Of a stretch of DNA of 64,000 bases, positions 30,845 through 44,032 are shown piece by piece. The position numbers were made by a program, and so were the translations under genes. Below the pieces are notes generated by a model. That model had not been told where the DNA came from. It ran no database searches and saw only the letters and a list, made by a program, of their open reading frames with translations. The stretch is taken from assembly GCF_001316005.1 (NCBI RefSeq), contig NZ_BBBJ01000003.1, positions 1 to 64,000 of the forward strand. Reading direction: 5' to 3'. Numbering within the stretch: position 1 is the first letter of the stretch; the number at the start of each line of letters is the position of its first letter. Origin of the DNA: Vulcanisaeta distributa JCM 11217. Its GTDB lineage: Archaea; Thermoproteota; Thermoprotei; Thermoproteales; Thermocladiaceae.

Positions 30845-32365
30845 ATGCCCAACCCCCCCAAATCAGAGACTGGGGGTCAAATAAGTGCGGTTGAGGTTGC
30901 CTGGTAATTCCCGTGGTGATTATAGCGATGGTGATCCTTCTCTTGCTGGTCCCCCCCAATTACTCCTACTCGGCTGGTTCTGAGGTTAATGCCTTCCAGC
31001 TGAATGCCATGGCCCAGTCACTACTCCAGTACATCGTTACGAACCCGGGAAACCCACCAATTGGGGCTTGAACGCGAGCCAATTAACATCCTTCGGATTA
31101 GCCCAACCAAACCAACCATACCACCTAGACCCATTCAAGGTGATGGCACTGGTTTACTGGGACTACGCCAATGGGCTCATACCGAGGAGTGAGTTAAGTG
31201 GCTACTGCACCCTCAACCAAATAAACGGTAATGGCTTCAGGGAGTACCTAAACCAGAGTGGTGTTACAGCCCTCTCAATAACCGGTAACTGGCTATTCAC
31301 ACCAGGCGCCTACGCGCCGTGGATAATCAACTACACCGAGGTTAAGGAGATGCTGGGCCTGGGTAGTGGCTATGAATTTAGGCTAGTCCTAACGCCGGTT
31401 ATGAACATATCCGTTGTAGACTTCCCACCAAACCCAGGCCCAGGAAGTTTCAACCTAGTCATTAGGGTTGTGGATAGTGCGGGTGGTACTCCAATCAGTG
31501 GTGCTGAGGTGACTATTCAATACTTCGCGATTGATCAAGCCGGTAACGACCTGGCCTGCCAGTACGGCTTGGTCACGCCATGCACGCCAGCACCGAGTAA
31601 TGCCCAGTTGCCTCCGGCCTCAACGTTTACCATACTCTCCACAAAACCGCTGATTATTGAGGGCTCTGAGGTTGGCTACACGAACGGGAGTGGTTATGTA
31701 GTCTTCACGCTACCACTCTCGTATGATGGTGATAACTCATACTTCATGATAATTAGGGTGAGCATCGGTGGGTTGGGCGATTACTACTACTTCCAGTACC
31801 CAGCACAATCAACGCCACTGCTCATGGTTGGTGTACTGCCGATGGGCACCACCTACAACTCCATAGTCTTTGCGGACCCACACCTATTCACGAACTGCCT
31901 ATCGGGCCTAGTCAAAAGCCCGAGCGCCACATCGCTGGGTCTTAGGATAATTGCCGTTTACAAGAGCCTCTATGGCTACGTATTCGAGGGATTAAACTTC
32001 ACACTAAACCCGGGCAGGGGGGGCTCCCACTCATACCCAATACCCTGCACATTACTGGCCAATACAAACGCCAGAGACTACTCAGCCTGCTACTGGAACT
32101 TACCGAGCGAGCCAATGCTCCTAATAGTCAATGTGGTTAGGAATTCGCAGGGTCAGGCAGGCCCAGTCCCACTGGCCCAGTCAATAATCGTGCCCTACGG
32201 CCTATACCCAAACTACCTAATGAACAACGGCCCAATAGTATTCGGAAAATCAATTAAGTACGCAGAGGTAGGCACAGCAACAGCCTAGTCTACATTGGAG
32301 ACTCAACCTACTACGCAACCCTATACCTATACTACGGAGGAAACACCTTCGGACCAATGGGTTGA
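30845..32365 (+). CDS. pilin-like secreted protein, frameshifted
   Basis: The start at 30845 lies about 25 bases after TTTTTAAG. The N-terminus GGQISAVEVALVIPVVIIAM has the hydrophilic head and long hydrophobic helix of archaeal pilins and archaellins, followed by VNAFQLNAMAQSLLQYIV. Missing bases near 30901 and 31062 and one change near 32275 are required. The exposed part (about 430 residues) is beta rich with many N-x-S/T sites and ends YLYYGGNTFGPMG at 32365. G7 at 32017 adds a Gly. It parallels the gene at 13800 in architecture. Confidence 0.62.
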
Positions 32366-32406
32366 TTTTAGAAATAGAAAGTAATTTAAACAGGAGTTCA
32401 TTAATA

Positions 32407-32597
32407 ATGTGTATGGGCATTATTGAGGAATTGATAGAAAGGGCCCTGGAAACAATCCTCAACGCCAGGAGGGGGGGCTCATTGATAAGGACGAGGCCCT
32501 AGACACCCTCTGGGAGCTTCTGGTAAACATTGATTATGAGGTTAGGACTAACTACGTAATGGTCCGGTTCAGGAAAGGCGCGGTGGGCGTGGATTAA
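32407..32597 (+). CDS. small helical protein, paralogue of the 26653 gene, frameshifted
   Basis: This reads MGIIEELIERALETILNARR, then GLIDKDEALDTLWELLVNID to a stop at 32597. The G7 at 32471-32477 shifts the frame; five fits, and the paralogue at 26653 (RKRGLISDDEALDALWE) confirms the corrected frame. A TATA-like TTTAAAC lies at 32383-32389. About 62 residues, function unknown. Confidence 0.55.
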
Positions 32598-32689
32598 TGG
32601 TCAGGTTCACGGGGGGCACCTAACGCGTGGGACTGGGCTTCTATTTCGCTAGTCATGGTTACGTGCGTGGGTATTTATATAAATTAAAT

Positions 32690-32811
32690 ATTTCATTGGT
32701 AATTATAAGTATTTTATTTATATGTTTCATCGAGACGTATTATTCCACGGGAATGTACAACGCTCATTCCAAGCGTGTCCCTTAAAACCCCCCCACCGTT
32801 AGGGTCATGTG
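32690..32811 (+). promoter_or_regulatory. promoter block shared with surface protein at 19802
   Basis: TATTTTATTTATA, TTATTC, CATTCCAAG, the TATA box TTAAAA and a C7 run occur in the same order as at 19690-19801, ending about 20 bases before the ATG at 32812. The similarity is clearly higher than in the rest of the intergenic DNA. Confidence 0.7.
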
Positions 32812-35800
32812 ATGGCAGGTCTAGGGATAAAGGCAGGACTAATTAAACAACTAAAACCGCTTACAGTAATAATCACGTTACTGGTAATGGGCATAGCGCT
32901 TGGGCTTGGGCATCCGCTGCTTGCGCAGTCCTATGGACCAACTTCGGTGCCAGTACCGCCGGTGACCTATACATGGACTCTCTACTGGAACTTAACCGAC
33001 GCTAGGCTGCCCTACGGGGTCACACCAACTAATTCAATAGCAGTTAGTACCTATAATTATTTAATTAATTACATGGTGCCTTGGTACTTCACTGCCGGTA
33101 AATCCTTCAGCATCTACATAGCCAACGCAACTGATGTTTATTACTGGAACGGCACTCAATTCATACTCTACTCACCAATTAGTATGAACGCAACCGCTAT
33201 GACGAACTCAACAGGTGGTGTCACCTGGACTGTGAGCACAACATTGACTGGTGGAATAACGCCGAGTCAGGTCTACGCTAACTGGACTATCGTGGTCGTA
33301 CTTAATAACTACGGTGGAGCTAATTGGATGGTCTTTAACGTGACCTCCACCTTCATGGACCTGGCGGACCTAATGGGTAATCTAACGACAGTGAGCACTA
33401 GCAGTTATGTGCCGGTGTCACCATCAATAGCCCAAAGCCTAATACCGCAGGTAACCACAACAGTAACGTACACACTACCCAATGGGACCCAGGTAACGGC
33501 CTACGTATACCCACTCTTTAGGCCCGTATATGGCGCTGAGACAACACCCAGTGACTTATACGTAATACTACCAGACCTATACTTCTTCTTCCTATTCACT
33601 GGCGCATCAGTCAGTCCATCGGTGGAGCCGGTATCACTGCCATCAACCGTGCAGTTACAAGCCATACTAACGCTGGGGGGACTGGAGTCACGGTGTTTGA
33701 GTCAACGCCTAACAGCACGGTTACCTCAGCATCGCAGTACATATACACAGTCACGTACACGGGCTTCGGCCCAATCTACTACGTAACTAACGAATTCAGC
33801 GGCTTAAACCCAGCGGACCACAACTACCCAATGGTCACCGCGGAGCCAGTGACACTAACGGTTAATGAATTATTCCCAAGCGGGCAAACCCTAATGCTCT
33901 TCAACTACACCACCGCGACATCAAACTACCAGACAACCCCCAGAGTCATTCAATGTAGCTCAGGCATACACATGGCCATCACCGGTGGTTTCAAGCTATA
34001 CAGTAAGTTTAACAGCGTTATCAGACACGACACAGGCAGATCCGGATTGGCTAATTGGTGTTCCAGTCATTGAGTTCTACATTGGCGATGTTTACGACTT
34101 AAAGGCCAACCCGATAATCGAAAGCTCGCTGAGTGTACCACCAACGATAGTCTCGGAGCCTAACCCAATAGTCGCTGGTAAGCTCTATGTTAAGTGGTTA
34201 CTGCAAACGACTCCGGTGGCCACGGTAATAAGTGAGAACTACCTACCGTACTACGAGACCTCGCCAGCCCTAGTACCAGTAGGCCAATTCACAGGCACAG
34301 GACCATCGGCGCCAAGCTTCACAGCCTTATCAGTATCGCCAGAGGTTCAGATGTTCTTCGAGAGCCAGCCAGTATTCACAGCCCAGATAATTGGTGCGTC
34401 CCAGTCATCGCCGTTGATACAATTCATTAATAACGTATACGTATCCCTAATGCCGGTATTCATAAACCTGACGCAGTACGCGCCAGGCGTGCCGGCGACG
34501 AGTCAGTTACAGCTCAGTCCAAACATAGCCAGTAAAGTAACTGTGTACTACGCCTACTCACCAAGTGTTAGCCAGCTAATACAGACGATGCCACCATCAT
34601 ACGCAACGCAGGGTAGTGTTTACTATGCCCAGAACGTCTATGTTACGTACCCAACGGTCTCCCAGTTACCTGCGGCCTTTGCCACCTTCCCACCATTCAC
34701 CCAGTCAGTTGTTTGGGGGCGTGCTTGTGACGCCTCAGGTCAACTGGTTCCCAGCACCACCACTGAGCGGTACGTATAACGCAACTTCTACGAGTCTAAC
34801 CGAGAGCGTGACGCAGAGGCAGACCTATTACTACGCCTTCTGGGTGACCTATAACGGCTTAACCGTTGGCTATGGATTATTTGAGCTCGGTTATGAGCCG
34901 TCAACAACGTACTTCTATAACCCAGTGAGCGGCGTCACGGCGCCATTCACGTATCAGCCGGTATTCGATGTTTACCCAATCAGCGAGAGCAACTCAACGC
35001 TGTTGTCATTCTACGACAACAGCAGTGAGGTTGGCATAGGCAACTTCCTGGGCGGTGCGCCGGCGCAAATAACGACGCTGAGTGTGTACACTGAGGTTGC
35101 CTACATAGCGGTGTCCTACACGGTGTATGACGTGCAGTTCCTCAACTTGTGCAATGAGACTATAACCGCAGGTATCGTTAGTATAAGTGAGTTAACGCCG
35201 AGCGGCGTAACAGTTACACTGCCACCAGTGCAGTTGAGCTCCACGGCCTACATAATGAAGATAACGGCACCAATAGCCCTGGAGATATCCTCGGTGTCTG
35301 GCGTGCCTTACATAGAGACTATGTCCCTGTGTTTAACTTCACGCTGAACTACTACGGCTACATAATGCCGAGCGTCAACTACACAACGAGACAGCCCGAG
35401 TACAACTACATGCTGACCCCTGGCATTATTAATGTGGTGTACTTCCCATTAATTGACATTAACATACAGGTTCTGAGCCAGACAACACCGCAGTACCCAC
35501 TGTGGGGGGGCTTCGTGGTGAACATCTACAGCGCAGTGACTGGGCAGAAGATGTGGGAGGCAATAACCAACTCGAGTGGCTATGTTTATGTAATGAACGT
35601 GCCACTCAACGCCAGTTACATACAGCCGCAGGGCAAGGCCTACGTAATGCTTAAGGTTAGGACAATAAGTCCAGCAATCGACAGCGTCTACCCATACGCC
35701 TCAGTATCACAGCAGTATGGCCAGACATACCAGGCATACGCAAGTGCTTTAGGAATACCAAGTGGTTACTACGCCTACACGCTTGGTACCAGGGGGGGAC

Positions 35801-38800
35801 CATTCGATGAGGACCTAGTGATATACTATGAGCAGTTCTCAGTGCCAGTAACAACAACGTGCGGCCAGGTATTCCCAATCACCGTGCCAGTTGAGAATCT
35901 ACACATAGTAGTCACTGACCTGAAGGGCAATGTCCTTAGCAGCCAGCCAGTCTACCCATGCGCCACGCCGAGCTACTGCCCAAGCTTCTACTACAACGTG
36001 ACGCTGGTGCTCGATGACCAGTACAGCCCGTACTACCTATCCAGCCAGTGGCTGGTATTCCCAACCTACTGGTTGAACCTAACTGACTTCAGAGTTGTTG
36101 GGCAGACCTGGATGCAGCCTGAGTATGAGGCCCTGGAGAGCACGTTCCAGTCACTGATAGCCGCTGACCAGGCGGCGTACCAGAGCGGCATGATTAGTCT
36201 ACAGCAGTTTGTCGAGTGGTACGTGGGCAACTACAGCTACTACACATTAGCTGCGCTGCTGGCTAACTATAGTACGTCATCACCATTCGCCATATTCACA
36301 TTCCCATCAATAGTGCCTCATGAGGGTACAATATTCGTTAGGTTATTCATGCCAGCCAGGCATTCCAGATGAAGGTGTACTACCTAGGCCAGGAGGTCTT
36401 CAACGAGATAGTGCCAGTACCACCACCCAATGAGAACGTGATAGTCACGCCGACGGGTAAGGTGGAGTACACCACAAGCCCAGTGACTGTCTACATAGCC
36501 GGGCAGGCAGTGACAATACCGCCAAACGGCACGATAATAATCGAGACCAGCGTATACCCAGTAACCTTCAACATAACCAGCAAGAGCGGCATATACCAGT
36601 GGGCAACACCTACCTAGGACTAACATTCACAGACGTACTCTATAGGGAGTACGTGATGCCACCATACTCAGCACTAAGCACATCAATAGCCTTAACGTAC
36701 ATCAACAACACGGCGTATCCATTTAACGTGACGAGCTTCGGAATACTAACACCATCAGAGCTTGAGTTGCTGACGAAAGGCACGTACTCGATAATTGAGA
36801 CCTACCAGACGACAACCACGAACTACAACCCAGAGGCTGTGGCTAGTGAGGAGCCAATCAATAATATCTACTCACTGGCTGGCTACGTACTGCCAGACCT
36901 GATGGGCTTCTTCGTTAACTCCAGCAGCCCAACAACAAGCCTAACGCCACTATACATGACTAGCATATACCCGAACGTGTTTAGCACGACTCCATCTGCC
37001 GTAGCCTTCAACCTAACAATGGGCATACCGATATATGCCCACGTCGTCACATCAATAATCGCAACGGCATACCCGAATGACACATTCCTATACGCGGCTG
37101 AGCCAGCCTACAGTGAGTATAGGCTGTTAGTTAATGAGTCATTGATGGAGCCCGTAACGCCATTACCTGCGGTCATTGACGGCTCACCAACCACACTAAC
37201 GGCCAGCCCGCTAACCGGCTTATACCCAACAACTTACGCGGTTGAGGTTACTCAGTCAGAGAGCAGTGAGGTTAACTTCACGTACTATGCAGTGCCCAAC
37301 CTAGCCAGCTATAGGCTGTGGGAGGCCTACGTGAACGCCACTGGAATGACGTCAGTCACCAACGCAACAATAGGCATATACGCCGCTAATGCCACCGGCT
37401 GGTACTACGTGTACAGCGTTAACGTAACATCAACATTCCAGCAGGCAATGGTAAGGACAGTGCCGCTATACGTATACCTGAACTACGGCGAGATAACAAG
37501 CGTGGTTCAGTCACCGACTGAGGTTGCGGTTGTGCTCTACGTATACGGCAGCGGCACCTACTACATACTACCGCCAGCTTACTACGGCGATCACACGCAC
37601 ATTGAGTACCCACCAATAAGCAGTGGCTTTGGCGGTATTGTGCACCACTACACTGAGAACCTATACACGGTCGCGACAGGTCCAATGGCAGGAACAACAC
37701 AGACAGTAACCTTCACGTACCCAACGGTTAACGCCACGTGGATGCCATACTTTGGAAGCCCACTGACCGTTGTAATACCAATACCAAGCAGTGGTGAGGC
37801 GGTGTTCGACATACCGTGGTGGGCACCAACGACAGGCGCCTACGGCACTAGGATCGCTAGGTTCTGGGTGATGGGCACAACGAGCACGCAGAACATCGGC
37901 TACGGAAGCATAACCACGGTCTACACGCCAAGCCAGTACACGCCGACAGCTCCATCACCACTGCCTGAGCTAGCCATAAGCAGCTATGTATTGCTGAACT
38001 ACATAACACCAAGTGGCGGAGCACCGAGGTATTCACGGGCGAGATACCGCCGGGCGTGGTTGTGAGTAATGGCACGCTATACATGACGGCTATTGGCGCC
38101 GGCACTGGCGGCACATCAGCCCCCCCAATGCTCATGTACGACACGTTGTTCCCAGAGGATCTATGGAACGTGACTATGAGCGCAATACAGGCGGTCAGCG
38201 GCGTATATAACATTAGGACTACAGCGCTGGAGAGTGTTGAGGCGTATCTACAGAACTCCGCCTCATTCCCAATATACTTCACGCTAAGCGGCTTCACATA
38301 TAGCAACTCCGGCATGCAGTTCACAGTGTCAATAACGCCGAAAGTACTAGTACTGGAGCCACAGACTAGCGAGATTATTGAGGTGCCGGTGCAGTACATC
38401 TATGGCAGCAGCTATGAGTTTACATCAACGTGGTGTGACCTAGGCAACTACACACCATTTATACCAGACTTTGGATTACAGTACTCAGTCTACTACAGGC
38501 CACCCAACGCCACCTTCTACTTAGCCAATGGAACAGCACTGAGCTTCATAGCAAACTCCAGCGGAGTTTACATAGAGACGCCCACTGAAACTCTGTATTA
38601 CAGCCCATTAGTCAACCTAACAGGGCTTGAGGCACCGCTTGTGCCAACCACCTCATACACGATTAACTTCACCACGCTATACGCCGGCAGTGAGCTAATG
38701 CAGTTGAACACGTCAGTTAAGATACCGCAGTTTGGAGAGAGTGCCAGGAGTAACGTGTACTATGAGTCGTACTACAACGCTACGAGCTCAATAGTCGGTG

Positions 38801-40464
38801 CTGACTACTTTGTGCATGATAACTTACCATACCCAACATATAGTACGCTGGCCAGTGGCGAGCATGTGTACTGGAACATAGCTGGCTACGTTGGTACGCA
38901 GACAATGCCGGAGATACTACCGAGTACAAGTAGCGACACAGAGGTTGAACTTGCATTCACATTCAGCTACCCATCAATACCGCTAGCCGCAATTGAGGAC
39001 TGGGACGGCAGGCCACTACCCAACCAGGTGATTGTTGAGTATGGAACAGGCACAACGCCAGCGCTCTGCGCAGGCACTGCGCCAATAGCCATAGACTTCA
39101 GCGGCGTTAATGGACATCTACTGCAGCCGCTGCCAGTTGGCACTAGGACCGTGGTGTACTGGTACGACAGCTGCCTACTCTACACAATAACCAGCGGCGC
39201 CTACCCATACATAGACATATACGACACCAACATAGCCACCGACGTAAGCACGCTGGGCAATGCCTTCACAGCAACTTCAGTTGAGACCCACGTGGTGCCA
39301 GCCACCATATACCTAAAGAGCGCCACTGGAACCGGAATACCCGGCGCCCTAGTTATTGTGTTTGACCAGCCAACAATGGGTAATGAATTCCTAGCCTTCA
39401 ACGTAACCGGCACCGACGGCTCAATAACGCCTGTCGACTACAGGATATACCCACCAGCCACAAGCCAGCTACCACCAACCAACTACTACCTAGTTGCCTA
39501 CTACGCGGCCAACGGAACACCACTGACGTGGCAGGAGATACAGCAGGCTATAAGCAGCCACTCAACACTATACCTAGTGCCTGTGTTTGAGAACACCTTC
39601 AGCATACAGAGGACTGTGACGGCCACTGAGGCCATAGAGTCCTTCACATTAAGCAACATACTGACCACGGCTAACATAGTCGTTGTACTATCGAGCTTCG
39701 GCCCAGCGCCAGGCGTTACCCTGAGCTACAGCGTGTCTGAGCCTGAGTGCCCGGTGACGATAACTGCCATATCACCGGCATCAACGATAGTTGGTTACAC
39801 GTATAGCGTGACGCCGCTGATGCCATCACCAAGTGTTTGCAAGCCAGTCACTGCAGTAACTGGCACTGGAACGACCAATGCCCAGGGCCAGATAACAACG
39901 GCGACTTTCGTAACGCCCGTGGCTCCATTTGCGGCCCAGATAACGATAACCGTACAGTCATGGAAGGGCATACCACTGGGCTACACCTACACCTACTACG
40001 TAACGAGTAGCAACGCAACAACACCAATACAGGTATCGGTACCGGCCGTCGAGTTAACAGTGACTCCAGTAAGCGCCAGTGGTGCGCCATTGACGACGCA
40101 GGCAACGGTCAATGTGACATGCGCCGGTGTTCCAATCGCCAGCGGCGTTGGTCAGCAGACCGTGGTCGTTCCAATACCGAGCAGTGGGTCAATAACGTGC
40201 ACAATAACTGGCTATAGCTATGGTAAGACCGCGAGCACGACGGTGACGCTGACGAGTAGTGAGGCTGGGCAGACGATAACGAGGACGTTGACGATACCGG
40301 TGAGCGGCTACTACATACCTGGCGTGGGCTTCGTGCCTGTGAGCACGTTCATACTGCTGGCTGTGGTGATAATAATCATAATAATACTGATAGTGATACT
40401 GCTGATTGAGTACAGCAACTGGAGGAGAAGGAGACTAGCCGGCTTGCTGGGCCCGCCGAAGTGA
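32812..40464 (+). CDS. giant secreted, membrane-anchored surface protein (about 2,550 residues), frameshifted
   Basis: The start MAGLGIKAGLIKQLKPLTVI leads into a signal peptide ending near LLAQ. The body is Tyr/Thr/Ser/Pro rich beta sequence with very many N-x-S/T sites, as in S-layer or adhesin proteins. The C-terminus has a beta domain with VVVPIPSSGSITCTITGYSY, then PVSGYYIPGVGFVPV, a long helix (ILLAVVIIIIIILIVILLI) and a basic tail, so it is anchored in the membrane. Frame breaks lie at G6 33675, C5 33937, G5 34715, and near 35330, 36362, 36596 and 38035 (last four missing one base). Its anchor is duplicated at 57266-57769. Likely the main surface-layer component. Confidence 0.78.
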
Positions 40465-40581
40465 GAACCTTAAATGCATAAGTCGCCTTAAAATCAATCC
40501 TTTCCCTTCAAATCTTTTCTCCTTTTTCCTTCTCCTTCCTCAGAACCAACAACCTTATATTCCAGTCCCGTGAGTTAGATA

Positions 40582-42121
40582 GTGGTGAGTAAGGCAGATA
40601 AGGTCAATAGGGATGAATTGCTCAGGCTTCTTAGGGAGGATGAGGAGCTTAGGCTAGCGGTGATGGGGCTTCTAGGCATTACCGACATTCAATTATCCCT
40701 CAGGCAGTTAATAAACGCCATTAATAAACTCGCGGAGGCCCAGACAAGGTCTGTCAACGCAATGCAGGGCATCGCCGAGGGTGAGGCCAGGATTACGGAG
40801 ATGCTCGGTAAGGTCACTGACATGCTCGCCAAGATAAATGAGATGATAATGGACCTCGCAGAGACTTTAAGCAGGACAATCGACATGGTTGATAGCTTGC
40901 CAAGGGCCAGGAGGGGGGGCTCGGCAACGCATTAAGCAATTAGCAGATGTGCAGAGGGTTACCTGGGAGGCCGTTAAGCAGTTAATTGATGGAGAGGGCA
41001 AAATACTCGACCTACTCAAGCAATCCCTCGATTCCCAGGGAAGGCTTTGGCAGGAGGTTAAGAACCTGCAGGAGCAGGTCAAGGCGCTTCAGGAGGGTCA
41101 GAACAACGTGTTAGCCGAGATAAGGAGATTAACCGAGAACCAAGCCAACCTATTACAGGAGGTTAAGAGACTTGCTGAGGGTCAGGAGGCGCTTAGGGTT
41201 GACGTAAATAAACTATGGGAGGAGAATAATAAGATTTGGCAGGAGCTTAATGAATTGAAGGTGGTTCAAACAAAGTTGCTTGAGGAGAATAACAAGCTTT
41301 GGGAGGAGGTGAAGGCGCTTAGGGAGAATCAGGAGAGGCTATGGCAAGAAGTTAAATCGCTCCGTGAGGGTTATGAGGCAATTAGGACTGATGCGAATAG
41401 GTTGTGGGAGGAGAATAATAAGTTGTGGCAGGAGGTGAAGGCTTTGAGGGAGGGTCAGGATAGGCTTTGGGAGGAGAATAAGAGGATTAACGAGAATATT
41501 GAGAGGCTTTGGCAGGAGGTTAGGAGGTTAGCTGATAACCAGGAAAAACTATGGCAGGAGAACAACAGGATTAATCAAAACATAGAGAGGCTTTGGGAGG
41601 AAAACAAGAGAATAAACGAGAACATCGAGAAGCTTTGGCAGGAGAACAGCAGGATCTGGCAGGAGATAAGGAGGATAGACGAGAATATAGAGAAACTATG
41701 GCAGGAGACGAGGAGTATTAGGCGTGAGCTTTCTGGCGTTTCTAGGACTGTTGGGGGGGCTTTGGTTGAGCGTGATGTTAGGCATTACCTACCTAGTTGG
41801 GTTAGGGAGAGGTTCGGCGTTCATGTTGATAGGATTAGGAGGGTTAGGATTGAGGGTGTTGGTGAGTTTGATGGCTATGCGGAGGTCGATAATAAGGTGG
41901 TGGCCATCGAGGTTAAGGCAACACTTAGGCTTAGGGATGCTGAGGACTTTGTGAATAAGGTGAGTAAGTTAAGGAGCGTTAAGGCAGGTAAGGAAGTCAT
42001 TGCAGTAATAGCCTATGTGAATGAGGCGAGGGATACGGGCAAGGCCATAGAGCTTGCGAGGGCTAACGGCATTAAGGTTGTTAAGCACCATGGTGAGGAT
42101 GACTTCGAGGAACTCACCTAG
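40582..42121 (+). CDS. long coiled-coil protein with C-terminal PD-(D/E)XK nuclease-like domain, frameshifted
   Basis: This is a DUF3782-like protein of about 512 residues. A GTG start at 40582 follows a TATA box by about 26 bases. Residues about 110-390 form a coiled coil of variable heptads and 11-mers (LWEENNKLWQEVKALREGQ and similar). The C-terminal 130 residues hold VGALVERDVRHYLPSWV, EFDGYAEVDNKVVAIEVKAT and VIAVIAYVN, a restriction-endonuclease-like fold with D...ExK. The G7 at 40913 breaks the frame (six fit) and the G7 at 41753 adds a Gly. Such proteins are common in Thermoproteales; a defence or DNA-repair role is possible. Confidence 0.75.
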
Positions 42122-42617
42122 CCACCAACTGCCCTGTGTAGTTTACGAACCACTCAATGAGCGGTAAGTCAACCCTCACCTGGTCAATGCCATACTTACC
42201 CTCGTGAAAACCCCACACATGTAGGTCATACGCCCTTGACCAAGCATCAACAATCCTTGACTCACCCAACCTACTGCTTAACGTCCTGGCTGCCCTACCG
42301 AGTAAGTGGGTGAACCACCTACCCTCCTTAATGGCCTCTTGATACTCAGGTGTATCGAATTTCTCGGCCAACGCCTTAACGCACTCCTTAACAGCCTTAT
42401 ACAACTTCTCACTGGCTTGGACCGCATCACCTCTGTCGATGTACTCCTTGGCCTCACTTAAGTACTTACCCGCGAGTTCAAGCCTCGCCTTAGCCAGTTC
42501 ACCAGGGTCTAACTTCATCGCATTCATTAACGCATACATCACGAGGTCCTCAATATCCAAGCCCCTCTCCTTAACCTTCTCGTAAATAACCCTCGGCAAC
42601 TCAAGTGAAACAACCAT
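42114..42617 (-). CDS. PaREP1 family (HEPN-like) protein
   Basis: This 167-residue protein opens MVVSLELPRVIYEKVKERGL and contains KARLELAGKYLSEAKEYIDR, DAVQASEKLYKAVKECVKAL and LHVWGFHEGKYG, the PaREP1 pattern first named in Pyrobaculum aerophilum. The fold is HEPN-like. It has no G/C run of seven. Its paralogue at 52492 has the same positions with one extra Gly at ERGLDI and WGFHE, which makes this copy a useful reference. It overlaps the convergent coiled-coil gene by eight bases. Confidence 0.85.
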   Translation of the reverse strand: MVVSLELPRVIYEKVKERGLDIEDLVMYALMNAMKLDPGELAKARLELAGKYLSEAKEYIDRGDAVQASEKLYKAVKECVKALAEKFDTPEYQEAIKEGRWFTHLLGRAARTLSSRLGESRIVDAWSRAYDLHVWGFHEGKYGIDQVRVDLPLIEWFVNYTGQLVAR

Positions 42618-42659
42618 TACTCATACCACGTATTACTGACTTAAAAACCTTCAGGGCAG

Positions 42660-43937
42660 TCATAGAATCTTCCTAACTAACTCGGCAAGCCTATCGACGA
42701 ACTTATCGAAGGTTATGTCCCTAACCCTATCCAGGCTCCTTATTGAGTAATTACTCCACGCCCTGGAATCGGTCAAAAGCTTGGCCAAGGCATTAACCGC
42801 CTCGTCGACATTCTCGTAACCAAGCCCAATCTCACCATTCAGAGCCAAGTCACTCCAGGCGCCGCCGGATTTATGCACAACGACTGGCAAGCCCCTAGCC
42901 ATGGCCTCCGCAACCGCAATACCCCCCCAGTGCTCGTTGATTGTGGCGTGAAGGAAGGCCCTAGCCCCCCCATCCATGGCCTCGTTAATCTCAGCCCTAG
43001 GGGCATTAAGCCTCAGGTAAACCTGGTGCTCACTATTTAACTCCCTAAGTACGGAACCCTCACTAACAACCTTAACATTAAGACCGCTTCTTCTAGCTAG
43101 ATCGGCAACCCTATTAACGTAATTTAATTGAGTCCTGGTGGTTGCGCCACCGAAAATAATCAACTTGGCGTTGGGTATCTCCTTAATGAGCCTGGGCATT
43201 AACTCAGTCACAACCCAGTGATAGCGCTTCTCCTCACTAAACCTACCAAGCATGACGACTAAGTTACCCCTCTCCTCAAACGCCCTAACGGAGCCCAGGA
43301 TACTAATGTTCGGCGGTATCGGTGGGTTAAGTACAATGGGTTCCTCACCATAAACCATCTTAGCCACACTGGCGGTCCACCTCGAATTAGTGAGGACAAG
43401 GTCAGCATCATGGAATGGATTCTCCCTCAAGTACCTAGGCAACAGCCTTGTGAAAACACCCCCCCAGTAAACATTCATTGGGAACCTACCATACCTCTCC
43501 ATTATGTACGGATCCTCACCATAAGCAAGCCCACTACCCCCCCTAAACCTAGGATCAACAACAACCTCAAGTGGAAAGTGAATATACTCAATAATTCTAA
43601 GCCCCATACTCCTATACCTAACCAATGGCTTATACGTCTCATCATCAATAAATAAAGCCCTAACGTCATACCTCGACAATAGCTTTACGGCTGGTCTCCA
43701 CATATAAAGCCTGGTCCACAACCCAAAGGCCTTAATGTTAATGGGCATTAACGTATGAACCTCATACTTAGAAATGTCAATGCCGTACCAATCAACGTAC
43801 CTAGCTGGGTCAAACTTAAACGTACCAGTGAGTATGGGCTTAAGTCCCATCTTATCCAGGGCAACTGCCGCAGAGGCACAGACGAGCTGTCCACCACCCG
43901 GCGTTCCCCAGTAACGATGCGCCACTATAGATTGCAC
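42660..43937 (-). CDS. family 4 glycosyltransferase
   Basis: This is a GT-B (GT4) enzyme of 425 residues. The donor-binding part contains LVVMLGRFSEEKRYHWVVTE, AKLIIFGG, a family motif NEHWGGIAVAEAMARGLPVV and HKSGGAWSD. The N-terminal domain starts HRYWGTPGGGQLVCASAAVA. The usual E-H-x-G-I motif has an extra Gly from the C7 at 42922; the paralogue at 45874 has NEPFGIVVVEAMA. C7 runs at 42965, 43459 and 43537 also add Gly. The architecture is like Alg11-type mannosyltransferases. It probably acts in surface N-glycan assembly. Confidence 0.85.
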   Translation of the reverse strand: MQSIVAHRYWGTPGGGQLVCASAAVALDKMGLKPILTGTFKFDPARYVDWYGIDISKYEVHTLMPINIKAFGLWTRLYMWRPAVKLLSRYDVRALFIDDETYKPLVRYRSMGLRIIEYIHFPLEVVVDPRFRGGSGLAYGEDPYIMERYGRFPMNVYWGGVFTRLLPRYLRENPFHDADLVLTNSRWTASVAKMVYGEEPIVLNPPIPPNISILGSVRAFEERGNLVVMLGRFSEEKRYHWVVTELMPRLIKEIPNAKLIIFGGATTRTQLNYVNRVADLARRSGLNVKVVSEGSVLRELNSEHQVYLRLNAPRAEINEAMDGGARAFLHATINEHWGGIAVAEAMARGLPVVVHKSGGAWSDLALNGEIGLGYENVDEAVNALAKLLTDSRAWSNYSIRSLDRVRDITFDKFVDRLAELVRKIL

Positions 43938-44032
43938 AGTAAAGGTAATTCCCTAAGTATTAAAAGTATTTCAACATACTGCGTATGATGAATTATATAC
44001 CGTGATTTTATGAACAACATTATTTCTTTCTG

